DNA from: Anaeromonas sp052088025
GTDB lineage: Bacteria; Bacillota; Clostridia; Tissierellales; SIT17
Assembly (NCBI RefSeq): GCF_052088025.1
Contig: NZ_JBQCYD010000045.1
Span: 1 to 19,576, forward strand
Direction of reading: 5' to 3'
Length of the DNA: 19,576 bases
Shown: piece by piece, positions 1-7,070 of the stretch
Position numbering within the stretch: position 1 is the first letter of the stretch
Layout: each line of letters opens with the position of its first letter
Made by a program: the position numbers and the translations under genes
Notes under the pieces: generated by a model
The model's input: only the letters and a program-made list of their open reading frames with translations
What the model was told of the DNA's origin: nothing
The model's database searches: none

Positions 1-80
1 ATTAGGACATAATCATAAATGTTATAATAGGACATTATCATATGTTGATCAGACTTATAGTAGGAGCTGGCATATTTTAA

Positions 81-109
81 TTGAGAACAAATAAGATATA
101 TAGTATAAT
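81..109 (+). promoter_or_regulatory. Sigma-A type promoter for the HD-GYP gene
   Basis: A -35 TTGAGA at 81-86 and a perfect -10 TATAAT at 104-109 are separated by exactly 17 bases. The predicted transcription start near 115-117 lies about 45 bases upstream of the TTG start of the HD-GYP gene. The -10 overlaps the left end of a 38-bp palindrome, so the mRNA would begin with, or just inside, a hairpin. Confidence 0.6.
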
Positions 110-142
110 ATAACAGGGAGCTTAAGCTCCCTGTTATATTAT
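105..142. repeat. 38-bp perfect palindrome overlapping promoter and 5' leader
   Basis: Nineteen bases on each side of the CTT/AAG centre (123/124) are perfectly complementary; the GC core is GGGAG/CTCCC. The right flank is U-rich. It could be a terminator for a gene upstream of the window, a 5' stabilising hairpin on the HD-GYP mRNA, or an operator. The sequence alone does not decide between them. Confidence 0.55.
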
Positions 143-160
143 TTTAGAGGGGGGATTATC

Positions 161-1258
161 TTGCGATTTATGCCTATATCATTTGTTAAAGAAGGGACAA
201 TTTTAGGAAAAGACATTTATAACGAAAAAGGAAAAACGCTACTCTCAAGAGGCACAGAACTTTCTAAAGGCTATATAAATAGAATCAAAGCTTTAGGGAT
301 TTATTCAATTTATATAATGGATGAATATTCTGATCAAGAACTTAGCGATGTAATCTCACCACAAATAAGAAGTAAGGCTATGATAAAAATAAAAGAAACA
401 TATGATACTTTTGAAAAAGATTATAATAAAAATAAAGATTACAATAAAAAAGCTATAAATCGTGCAAATAAAAATGTAACTAATATAGCAAATTTAGCAG
501 AAGATTTGTTAGATGATATCTTAGCTCAAAAAGATGTTATGGTAAATCTTGTAGATATTAAAAGCACTGATAATTATACATATCAACATTGTTTAAATGT
601 TTCTATACTCTCTATAATATTAGGTTTGGAAGTCGGTTTAAAGAAGGAACATTTAAAATACTTAGCTATAGGTTCATTACTTCATGATATAGGAAAAACT
701 CTAACTCCTAAAGAAATATTGAACAAAGAAGGACCTCTTACAGATAAGGAATTTAGTAAAATGAAAAAGCATACTTTAGACGGTTATGAATATCTTAAGA
801 TGAGCAATGATATCCCTTCCCCAGCAAGAATAATAGCCTTAGAACATCATGAAAAAATAGATGGTTCAGGATATCCTAGAGGTTTAAAGGAAGATAAGAT
901 ATATTTCTTATCTAAAATAGTTGCAATTTGTGATGTATATGATGCATTAACTTCTGATAGGCCATATAGACCCGCTATGAGCCCTAATGATGCCTTAGAA
1001 TTTTTATATGCTAATTGTACAAAACATTTTGATATACGCTTAGTAAAAAAGTTTTCTAATAGAATAATACCTTATCCAATAGGAACTATGGTACAATTAA
1101 GTGATAAAAACATAGGAGTTATAGAGGATATTAATACCGGATTTCCATTGAGACCAAAAATAAAAATTTTATCAAATAATTGTATTATAGATTTACTTAA
1201 AGAAAAAAATTTAGTTATAGAACATGTAATATATGACAAAGATGAGGCCTATGCATAG
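161..1258 (+). CDS. HD-GYP domain cyclic-di-GMP phosphodiesterase
   Basis: This 365-residue cytosolic protein very likely hydrolyses cyclic-di-GMP. A variable N-terminal segment (about 1-125) precedes the HD-GYP domain (about 130-320). The metal-site residues are present: H143, the HD pair H175-D176, H204, H229-H230, and the GSGYP signature at 235-239 after DG; the later DVYDALTSDRPYR segment (258-270) is also typical. A short tail of about 50 residues follows. The TTG at 161 is chosen because AGAGGGGGG at 146-154 lies about 6 bases upstream; an ATG at 170 is badly spaced. No receiver, PAS or membrane segment is visible, so the input signal is unknown. The last residues, KDEAYA, are encoded inside a palindrome shared with the convergent hutI gene, and the two reading frames overlap by 10 bases. 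Confidence 0.9.
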   Translation: MRFMPISFVKEGTILGKDIYNEKGKTLLSRGTELSKGYINRIKALGIYSIYIMDEYSDQELSDVISPQIRSKAMIKIKETYDTFEKDYNKNKDYNKKAINRANKNVTNIANLAEDLLDDILAQKDVMVNLVDIKSTDNYTYQHCLNVSILSIILGLEVGLKKEHLKYLAIGSLLHDIGKTLTPKEILNKEGPLTDKEFSKMKKHTLDGYEYLKMSNDIPSPARIIALEHHEKIDGSGYPRGLKEDKIYFLSKIVAICDVYDALTSDRPYRPAMSPNDALEFLYANCTKHFDIRLVKKFSNRIIPYPIGTMVQLSDKNIGVIEDINTGFPLRPKIKILSNNCIIDLLKEKNLVIEHVIYDKDEAYA

Positions 1259-1271
1259 GCCTCATCTTTGT
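1236..1271. terminator. Bidirectional terminator palindrome spanning both stop codons
   Basis: This is a 36-bp perfect palindrome centred at 1253/1254 with a GAGGCCTA/TAGGCCTC core. It contains the HD-GYP stop (TAG 1256-1258) and the mirror-image hutI stop (TAG on the minus strand, 1249-1251). Flanking U tracts are short, so it may end transcripts in both directions with limited efficiency. Confidence 0.7.
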
Positions 1272-2520
1272 TCTTATCAAATATTACTTTTCCATCTTTA
1301 ATTACTTTTTCTACAGTACTTACTCCTATATGATAAGGAATATAATTATATGTTGGAAATTCATGTATTAAAATATCTGCTTTTTTACCTTCATCAATAC
1401 TGCCTATTTCTTTGGCTCTATCTATGGCAGCTGCTGCATTTATTGTAAGTGCATTTATTGTCTCTTCTATACTCATATTCATATAAAGAGTTGCTAGTGC
1501 TATTATAAGGGGTATAGACTCAGTAAAACAGCTTCCAGGATTCATATCTGTTGCTAATGCTACAGCACATCCAGAATCTATTATATATCTTGCCCTTGCA
1601 TATTCTTCTTTAAGGCTAAATGCTGTCCCAGGTAGTAAGGTAGCTACTACATCTTCTTTGGCCATTAATTTTATACCTTCATCTGATGCACGAAGTAAAT
1701 GATCTGCAGATATAGCACCTATTTCTGCAGCTAATTCTGCTCCACCGATTCTAACTATTTCATCTGCATGTAATTTTGATTTTAGTCCTAGTTTTTGTGC
1801 AGCTTTTAAGAGCTTTCTAGATTCTTCTACTGAAAACACATTCTTTTCACAAAATACATCACAAAATTCTGCTAGATTATTATTTGTAACTTCTGGAAGT
1901 ACAGTTTCTATTATGAAGTCTATAAATTCATCTGCTCTTCCTTTATATTCAGGTGGCACCGCATGAGCACCTAAAAAAGTCTTTGAAATATCCATAGGAT
2001 GTATTTCATCTAATCTTTTCATGGCTTTAAGTTGTTTTATTTCAGTGTCTAAATCTAGTCCATAACCACTCTTTGATTCTACTGATGTAACACCAAAGGA
2101 AACCATAGAGTCAAGTCTTTTAAGTCCTGATTCTACAAGCTCATCTAAGGAAGCTTTTTTGGTTGCATTAGTAGTACTTTGTATTCCCCCACCTTGTTTC
2201 ATTATTTCCATATAGCTTGCACCTGCTAGTCTCATATTATATTCATCTGCCCTATATCCTCCAAAAACTAAATGAGTATGGGAATCTATAAATCCAGGTG
2301 TAATACATTTATTTTTGGCATTTATTACTTTGTAGTCTTTTTCTTTGATATTCTTTAATATATCATTTGTCTTACCTACTTTTTTAATAATATTATCATG
2401 AATTATTATAGAAGCATCTGTAATGACATGAAGCTCTTTCATATCTTTTCCTTTTTTTTGCTTGTTACCACTGCATGTAACTATTTGATTAGCATTTTTA
2501 ATCAATACTTTATTTGCCAC
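1249..2520 (-). CDS. hutI: Imidazolonepropionase
   Basis: HutI hydrolyses 4-imidazolone-5-propionate to N-formimino-L-glutamate, the third step of histidine degradation. At 423 residues the length is normal for the family. Visible amidohydrolase motifs: GFIDSHTH with metal ligands H81 and H83, GGGIQST at 111-116, LGAHAVP with H186, LHADE with H251 and E254, SADHLL at 271-276, and ATDMNPG with D325. The GTG start at 2520 has AAAGGGTGG six bases upstream. No other hut gene (hutH, hutU, hutG or ftcD) is visible nearby, so it is a lone hut gene in this window. Its C-terminal KDEAYA comes from the palindrome shared with the convergent HD-GYP gene. Confidence 0.95.
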   Translation of the reverse strand: MANKVLIKNANQIVTCSGNKQKKGKDMKELHVITDASIIIHDNIIKKVGKTNDILKNIKEKDYKVINAKNKCITPGFIDSHTHLVFGGYRADEYNMRLAGASYMEIMKQGGGIQSTTNATKKASLDELVESGLKRLDSMVSFGVTSVESKSGYGLDLDTEIKQLKAMKRLDEIHPMDISKTFLGAHAVPPEYKGRADEFIDFIIETVLPEVTNNNLAEFCDVFCEKNVFSVEESRKLLKAAQKLGLKSKLHADEIVRIGGAELAAEIGAISADHLLRASDEGIKLMAKEDVVATLLPGTAFSLKEEYARARYIIDSGCAVALATDMNPGSCFTESIPLIIALATLYMNMSIEETINALTINAAAAIDRAKEIGSIDEGKKADILIHEFPTYNYIPYHIGVSTVEKVIKDGKVIFDKNKDEAYA

Positions 2521-2544
2521 TTTATACCACCCTTTCGTTTTTCT

Positions 2545-2561
2545 ATTATACCCCTATTATA
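2545..2561 (-). promoter_or_regulatory. Tandem -10 boxes upstream of hutI
   Basis: Two perfect TATAAT hexamers read on the minus strand at 2545-2550 and 2556-2561, 11 bases (about one helical turn) apart, 25-40 bases before the hutI start. No good -35 pairs with either, so which one is used is unclear. Confidence 0.4.
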
Positions 2562-2712
2562 CAAAATTCATCTACTAAAGTACAGATTCTTTAATATTTA
2601 TTTGATTTTATGTTTAATTATGAATTTTTGGGGCAAATAAATAGTTAGTATTGTTTTTTATATGTGTTAAAGTCCTAATAAAAAGCATAACATAAAAAAA
2701 GGAGAGATTTAT

Positions 2713-4069
2713 ATGGATGAGCCCAACTTATCACCAAAGAAATATTCACTATCAAGTTATTTGCAATTTATAATCCCATCAATTATTGGAGTATTAATTC
2801 TCATGGTACCTTTTCAGTATCAAGGTGAAACTACAATAGTTGTAGCATTACTTGCAAGTAAATTAACATCTGCAACAGCAAATATTTTACCTGCTATAGT
2901 ATTAATATTTATTACTATTACCGGAATTATAACACTACTTCACAAGTTATTTAAACCATCATTTATAGAAGACAATGAATTTTTAAAAGGAATTTTTGAT
3001 GTTTCTATATTTTGGGTGCTTACACGTTTAGTAGGTATGGTGCTTGGATTTTTAGTTTATTTTAATATTGGACCAGAATGGATTTATTCAGAATTTACAG
3101 GAGGACTAATTTTATATGACTTAATCCTTACATTATTTTCAATGTTCTTATTTGCAGGATTTCTACTACCCTTCCTTACTGATTTTGGACTACTTGAATT
3201 TGTAGGATCTATTTTAACACCACTAATGAGACCTGTATTCACACTTCCAGGACGTTCTTCTATTGATTGTATTGCTTCATGGGTAGGAGATGGTACAATA
3301 GGTGTAACACTTACTAACAGACAGTATCAGCAGGGTTATTATACAGCTAGAGAGCATCTGTTATAGCTACTACATTTTCAGCAGTATCGATTACCTTTTC
3401 ACTTGTAGTTTTAAGCCAAGTAGATCTTATGGAGTATTTTGGCATATATTACTTAACTATAATAATATGTGGAGTTGTAGCAGCTTTGATTTTGCCAAAA
3501 ATCCCGCCTTTATCTAGAAAAAAAGATGTTTATTATACTGAAAATAAAATGGATACTGGAGAAGATATTCCAGAAGGATTTACTACTATACAATGGGGAA
3601 CTAAACTTGCCATTGAAAAGGCCAAAAAAACAGGTAATCCTAAAGATTTTGTTATAAATGGTACAAAAATAGTTTTTGATATGTGGCTTGGAGTACTTCC
3701 TGCTATAATGGCATTTGGTACTATAGCTCTTATAGTTGCTGAAAACACTCAATTGTTTGTATGGTTAGGAACACCTTTTATACCTATTTTAAATCTATTT
3801 AATGTACCTTTTGCTACTGAAGCTGCTCAAACTATGGTGGTTGGATTTGCAGATATGTTCTTACCTTCAGTTATAGGTGCAAGTATACCAAGTGAAATGA
3901 CTAGATTTATAATAGCTACACTTTCTGTAACTCAATTAGTATATCTATCTGAAGCAGGAGCAGTAATACTTGGAGCTAAGATTCCAGTAGGCTTAAAAGA
4001 TTTGTTTTTCATTTTTATAGAAAGAACTCTTGTGACTCTACCTATAATAATATTAGTTGCTCACATCAT
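2713..4069 (+). pseudogene. YjiH-family nucleoside-recognition membrane protein, frameshifted and cut by an assembly gap
   Basis: Two reading frames form one polytopic membrane protein of the YjiH / nucleoside recognition (gate domain) family. The start ATG at 2713 follows AAAGGAGAG by six bases. The first frame ends TARE-HLL-stop at 3366. Adding one base after the GAG codon at 3352-3354 restores TAREASVIATTFSAVS and joins the frame that continues to the gap, giving about 452 residues, near normal family length. The final hydrophobic segment (LPIIILVAHI) is probably only a few residues short of the true end. The gene is therefore either a recent pseudogene or a single-base sequencing error next to a scaffold gap; no further lesions favour error or very recent loss. 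The substrate is unknown. It stands alone, converging on the baeRF gene. Confidence 0.8.
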
Positions 4070-4169
4070 NNNNNNNNNNNNNNNNNNNNNNNNNNNNNNN
4101 NNNNNNNNNNNNNNNNNNNNNNNNNNNNNNNNNNNNNNNNNNNNNNNNNNNNNNNNNNNNNNNNNNNNN
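4070..4169. other. Assembly gap (100 N)
   Basis: There are exactly 100 undetermined bases, the usual placeholder for a gap of unknown size. The stop codon of the YjiH-family gene and any terminator between it and the convergent baeRF gene are missing. Confidence 0.98.
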
Positions 4170-4180
4170 CATTTTTTATA

Positions 4181-5335
4181 TTAATATCTATATATTGCTG
4201 CTATTTTTTCTCCTCCAGGTACTTGGCCGGAATTTACGCCATATACTTTTCCACCATTTAATATGGTTTGCATTGCTGCATAATTTAACAATTCAATAGC
4301 TTCTTCTTCATTTTCTTCTTCTATCAAATTAGCTTTGTTGAATTTAGGATGAAATTGACCCCATAATTTGTCTGTAAGAGAAACAAATAATATATCTACT
4401 TTCCCAAAATGTGCAGCTGGTACAATTTCTCTAATATCTTTAGAAGACTTCCCTGTTCCTTCTAATTCTTTGAAATTACCTTGGTCTGATTTTTGCTTTT
4501 CTTTAAAAATAGGCTCCATTTCTTTCCATGCTTCTTTGTGAAGTTCTTTATCTGATTTTCTATCTAGATTACCAGATATATATCTGTCAACTAAATTATT
4601 GTATTTATTTGCTTCTTTATATATTGGGAAGAGATAATCAACTCCTGCAAATATTAACGGTATATTTTCTTCTTCTATTTGATTTCTAATACCTTTATCT
4701 AGTAGTTGGAAGAATCTAAGAATTTGATTTTTCTCATCTTCATCACCATCACCTGTACCATGATAAATAGGTGAATCTGAACCCATATTTCTGTTGCTCA
4801 TAGTATTATGCTGAAGTTCTTTTTCAAAATCATCATATTTCATTGCCTCATCTAAACTAAGAGGAGTATCTTTAAGTATGATTTTACTTATACTATCTCT
4901 TGTAGCTTGGAATAATCTCACATCATTTTTACTTGCTGAAAGTATGAAAAATGTTCCATCTCCTGTGAATAAAGGTAGTAATGGTTTTATATAAAATTTA
5001 TCACTTACTACTACTGTCTGTTCAAATTCTATTGGTAATTTATACATTGTAAATGTATCTTTTGTCATAAATAAAACTAATCCATCACTGTGATCTAACC
5101 AAAATTCATTTTCATCTACATATTTTTCAGCAGGTTCCAGTATTTCTTCTATTTCCTTTTTATCTAATTTTTGTTCTTCTAATTTATTACTAGCATCCCT
5201 TAGAGCATTTTTTAATTTAATTTGTCCTTGTTTAGCTTCAATTCTTGCATCTACTGTCGGTATATAAATTGATACCATATGTTTTTCTTTTTTCTCAATA
5301 AGATTTCTCAATTGTTCTTTTTTCATAATATCCAT
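4181..5335 (-). CDS. Bacterial archaeo-eukaryotic release factor-like (baeRF) family protein
   Basis: This 384-residue soluble protein resembles the baeRF families (probably family 3 or 7), bacterial relatives of eukaryotic release factor 1 and Pelota that are predicted to act on the ribosome or in stress responses; no member function is firmly established to my knowledge. Supporting segments are VSIYIPTVDAR near residue 21, the LVLFMT strand near 86, and LPLFTGDGTFFILSASKNDVRLFQATRDSI (about 120-149), a typical baeRF core. The C-terminus is MQTILNGGKVYGVNSGQVPGG followed by IAAIYRY. The start at 5335 has GGAGG about 8 bases upstream; a second ATG three codons in is possible. It lies downstream of the DUF1328 gene on the same strand but beyond a terminator, so it is probably transcribed separately. 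Confidence 0.7.
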   Translation of the reverse strand: MDIMKKEQLRNLIEKKEKHMVSIYIPTVDARIEAKQGQIKLKNALRDASNKLEEQKLDKKEIEEILEPAEKYVDENEFWLDHSDGLVLFMTKDTFTMYKLPIEFEQTVVVSDKFYIKPLLPLFTGDGTFFILSASKNDVRLFQATRDSISKIILKDTPLSLDEAMKYDDFEKELQHNTMSNRNMGSDSPIYHGTGDGDEDEKNQILRFFQLLDKGIRNQIEEENIPLIFAGVDYLFPIYKEANKYNNLVDRYISGNLDRKSDKELHKEAWKEMEPIFKEKQKSDQGNFKELEGTGKSSKDIREIVPAAHFGKVDILFVSLTDKLWGQFHPKFNKANLIEEENEEEAIELLNYAAMQTILNGGKVYGVNSGQVPGGEKIAAIYRY

Positions 5336-5407
5336 AATATAACCTCCATTTAATATTGTCTTATATATATTTTCATACCCTAGAAATTTTAATATAAAAC
5401 AATTAAA

Positions 5408-5449
5408 ATAGTTCCTTGCTTAATATTTGTATATTAAATAAGGAACTAT
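5408..5449 (-). terminator. Intrinsic terminator of the DUF1328 gene
   Basis: Inverted arms ATAGTTCCTT and AAGGAACTAT, extended through an AT-rich upper stem with one G-T pair and one mismatch, enclose a 4-base loop. On the minus strand the hairpin is followed by TTTT and further Ts. It separates the DUF1328 gene from the baeRF gene. Confidence 0.65.
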
Positions 5450-5503
5450 CTTCATTTATAGTGTCTCTTGTACCATTTATATTTATACTCTTTTATTAAT
5501 ATT

Positions 5504-5665
5504 TTAGATTTTTTTCCTTCCCATAATAAGTGATATTACAAATAATATTAGGAATATGAAAAATAACACCTTTGCTATACTTGCTGCGGCTTCTACTATT
5601 CCAAAGAAACCAAATATTCCTGCTACTAATGCAATAATTAGAAATATCACTGTCCATTTTAACAT
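5504..5665 (-). CDS. DUF1328 (YtjA-like) small membrane protein
   Basis: This is a 53-residue protein too short for many gene callers. It starts MLKWTVIFLIIALVAG and continues GFFGIVEAAASIAKVLFFIF, the characteristic DUF1328/YtjA pattern of two membrane segments (about 5-23 and 30-48) joined by a small-residue turn. It ends MGRKKI. The ATG at 5665 is preceded by GAGGTG about 7 bases away. Members of this family are widespread and often stress-associated, but their function is unknown. The gene is divergent from yihY; a possible minus-strand promoter (TTGTTT, 18 bases, TATAAA) lies in the shared intergenic region, followed by the terminator at 5408-5449. Confidence 0.85.
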   Translation of the reverse strand: MLKWTVIFLIIALVAGIFGFFGIVEAAASIAKVLFFIFLILFVISLIMGRKKI

Positions 5666-5783
5666 TTTTTTCACCTCTTTTAAATTTTTGAATTTTTAAT
5701 TATCTTCTATTAATTCATTTATATCCCGACAGAAAACTTTTAAACAATTTCAATAATTATGTTAGTTATGAGCATTATTTGGT

Positions 5784-5801
5784 TATATATATATATATAT
5801 A
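5784..5801. repeat. (TA)9 dinucleotide run upstream of yihY
   Basis: Nine TA units end in a TATAAT (5798-5803) about 35 bases before the YihY start. The run may form part of the promoter and could vary in length by slippage. No convincing -35 at 17 bases was found. Confidence 0.5.
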
Positions 5802-5837
5802 ATATGAGTATAAATAAGTAAAGAAGAGGTGAAATAA

Positions 5838-6698
5838 ATGAAACCAAAGAAATTCAATTTAATGGGTTTTATAGGCAGCATGAAGTATAGAATGAAGGAA
5901 GATGAGGTCCCGGCACTTGGTGCTCAACTTACATATTATTTGATATTATCATTCTTTCCATTTTTAATATTTTTACTTACACTTTTAAGTCATACTTCAA
6001 TTTCAACTGCCGATGTTATGAGGAATTTATCTGAGGTATTGCCAGATCAATCATTTGCTTTGATTTCTGATACCATTGAAGAAGTCTTGCAAAATGGAAC
6101 TACATCTTTACTTTCCTTTTCTATTATTGGTACCTTATGGTCTGCATCTAATGGAGTTGCAGCACTTATAAAGGGATTAAATAAAGCATATGATCAAGAA
6201 GAAAACAGACCATTTTTACTTTTAAGAGGTTTTGCCATATTAATAACTATAGCACTTGTTATTGGTATAATACTTTCTTTTACATTACTAGTATTTGGTC
6301 AAGTAATAGGAAATTATATATTTAGTTTCTTTGGCCTTACTAAATATTTTAAAATAATTTGGGAAGCAATAAGATTTATATTTCCTATAATAATGCTTAT
6401 AGTAGTATTTACTTTGTTTTATAAATATGCCCCTAATAAAAAAAGACTTAAATTTAAAGAAGTTTTTCCAGGTGCAATATTTACCACATCAGCTTGGATA
6501 GCTATATCTTTATTATTTTCTTTTTATGTTAATAATTTTGGAAATTACACTAAAACATATGGGAGTCTTGGAGGTATAATTATACTTTTGATTTGGTTAT
6601 ATATAAGTAGTATTATTATCCTTATTGGGGGAGAATTAAATGCAACACTTGCATTTGACAGGATTTCTATAGCAAAACAAATGAATAATAAAAAATAA
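5838..6698 (+). CDS. YihY/BrkB family inner membrane protein
   Basis: This 286-residue polytopic membrane protein has the YihY/virulence factor BrkB layout. The N-terminus carries the family hallmark E-x-P-A-L-G-A-Q-L-T-Y-Y (about 21-33) leading into the first membrane helix. Further helices lie near 90-105, 130-155, 175-200, 215-235 and 240-265. The typical YTKTYGSLGG motif near 235-244 precedes the last helix and the IGGELNA segment. The family was once misannotated as ribonuclease BN; its role is unknown. The ATG at 5838 has AGAGGTG about 7 bases upstream. It ends MNNKK with its stop inside a palindrome that also holds the stop of the convergent selenoprotein-like gene. Confidence 0.88.
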   Translation: MKPKKFNLMGFIGSMKYRMKEDEVPALGAQLTYYLILSFFPFLIFLLTLLSHTSISTADVMRNLSEVLPDQSFALISDTIEEVLQNGTTSLLSFSIIGTLWSASNGVAALIKGLNKAYDQEENRPFLLLRGFAILITIALVIGIILSFTLLVFGQVIGNYIFSFFGLTKYFKIIWEAIRFIFPIIMLIVVFTLFYKYAPNKKRLKFKEVFPGAIFTTSAWIAISLLFSFYVNNFGNYTKTYGSLGGIIILLIWLYISSIIILIGGELNATLAFDRISIAKQMNNKK

Positions 6699-6729
6699 AA
6701 TCCTTTACGTAAAGGATTTTATTTTTTAT
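6688..6729. terminator. Bidirectional terminator palindrome spanning both stop codons
   Basis: This is a 42-bp perfect palindrome centred at 6708/6709 with a TCCTTTACGTAAAGGA core and flanking A and T tracts, giving a good intrinsic terminator in both directions. It contains the yihY stop (6696-6698) and the mirror-image stop of the thioredoxin-like gene (6719-6721). Confidence 0.8.
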
Positions 6730-7051
6730 CAAAAATCATATTATAATATCTTTCTAACTTAAAATCTAAATCATTCATAGCAATAAACTTGCTCATTTTT
6801 ATAGTTTCTTTGCCATTAATAAACAATATAATTGTAGGAGCTACATATATAGTGTATTGTCCCTTTGTTTCTATATTTTTGTTTATATCTATTTCCATAC
6901 AAACTATTTCAGGATATTTTTCTAATAGCTTTTTTAGCTTTGGACCAAAGCCTAAACAGTTTGATCACATATTATCTGAAAAAAATAATAATGTCATCTT
7001 ATTTCCATTTATAATTTCTCTTGTTTGTTCAAAAGAGTCTATTTTTTTCAC
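6719..7051 (-). CDS. Thioredoxin-like selenoprotein with an in-frame UGA (UxxC active site)
   Basis: Reading through one UGA (6965-6967, codon 29) gives a 110-residue thioredoxin-fold protein. The order is an N-terminal helix (SFEQTREIINGN), strand MTLLFFSD, then M-U-S-N-C with U29 and C32 in the positions of a CxxC motif, helix PKLKKLLEKYP, strand IVCMEIDIN, and VAPTIILFINGKE with the cis-proline typical of thioredoxins, then a C-terminal helix. Small clostridial thioredoxin-like proteins with this plan carry cysteine where the UGA falls. The GTG start has GAGGTG six bases upstream. The hairpin after the UGA has the layout of a bacterial SECIS. The gene follows the MATE gene by 19 bases, probably in one transcript, and ends in a terminator. 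The alternative is a Cys-to-stop mutation (TGT/TGC to TGA), but intact frame on both sides and the hairpin argue against it. Likely role: a thiol-disulfide or peroxide-linked redox enzyme. Confidence 0.82.
6933..6967 (-). promoter_or_regulatory. Bacterial SECIS-like hairpin following the UGA
   Basis: With the U of UGA as +1, bases +12 to +35 fold into a 10-bp stem: UUUAG pairs with CUAAA and CUUUG with CAAAG. There is a single bulged G at +17 and an apical GUC loop at +23 to +25 (GGUC from +22). E. coli fdhF has a bulged U at +17 and the SelB contacts G23 and U24 in a GGUC loop, so spacing and loop match and only the bulge base differs. The hairpin lies within coding sequence and is read as LGFGPKL. 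Confidence 0.78.
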
Positions 7052-7070
7052 TATATTCACCTCTTCTTTA

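Noticed and set aside
2..94. A frame open from the left edge to a stop at 92-94, possibly the tail of an upstream gene
   Set aside because: Thirty codons with no recognisable motif, and the HD-GYP promoter -35 overlaps it. Too short to support without upstream sequence.
6965..6967. The UGA as an ordinary nonsense mutation making a pseudogene
   Set aside because: It is one base from a cysteine codon, so this is possible, but no other lesion exists and a SECIS-like hairpin with correct spacing follows it directly.
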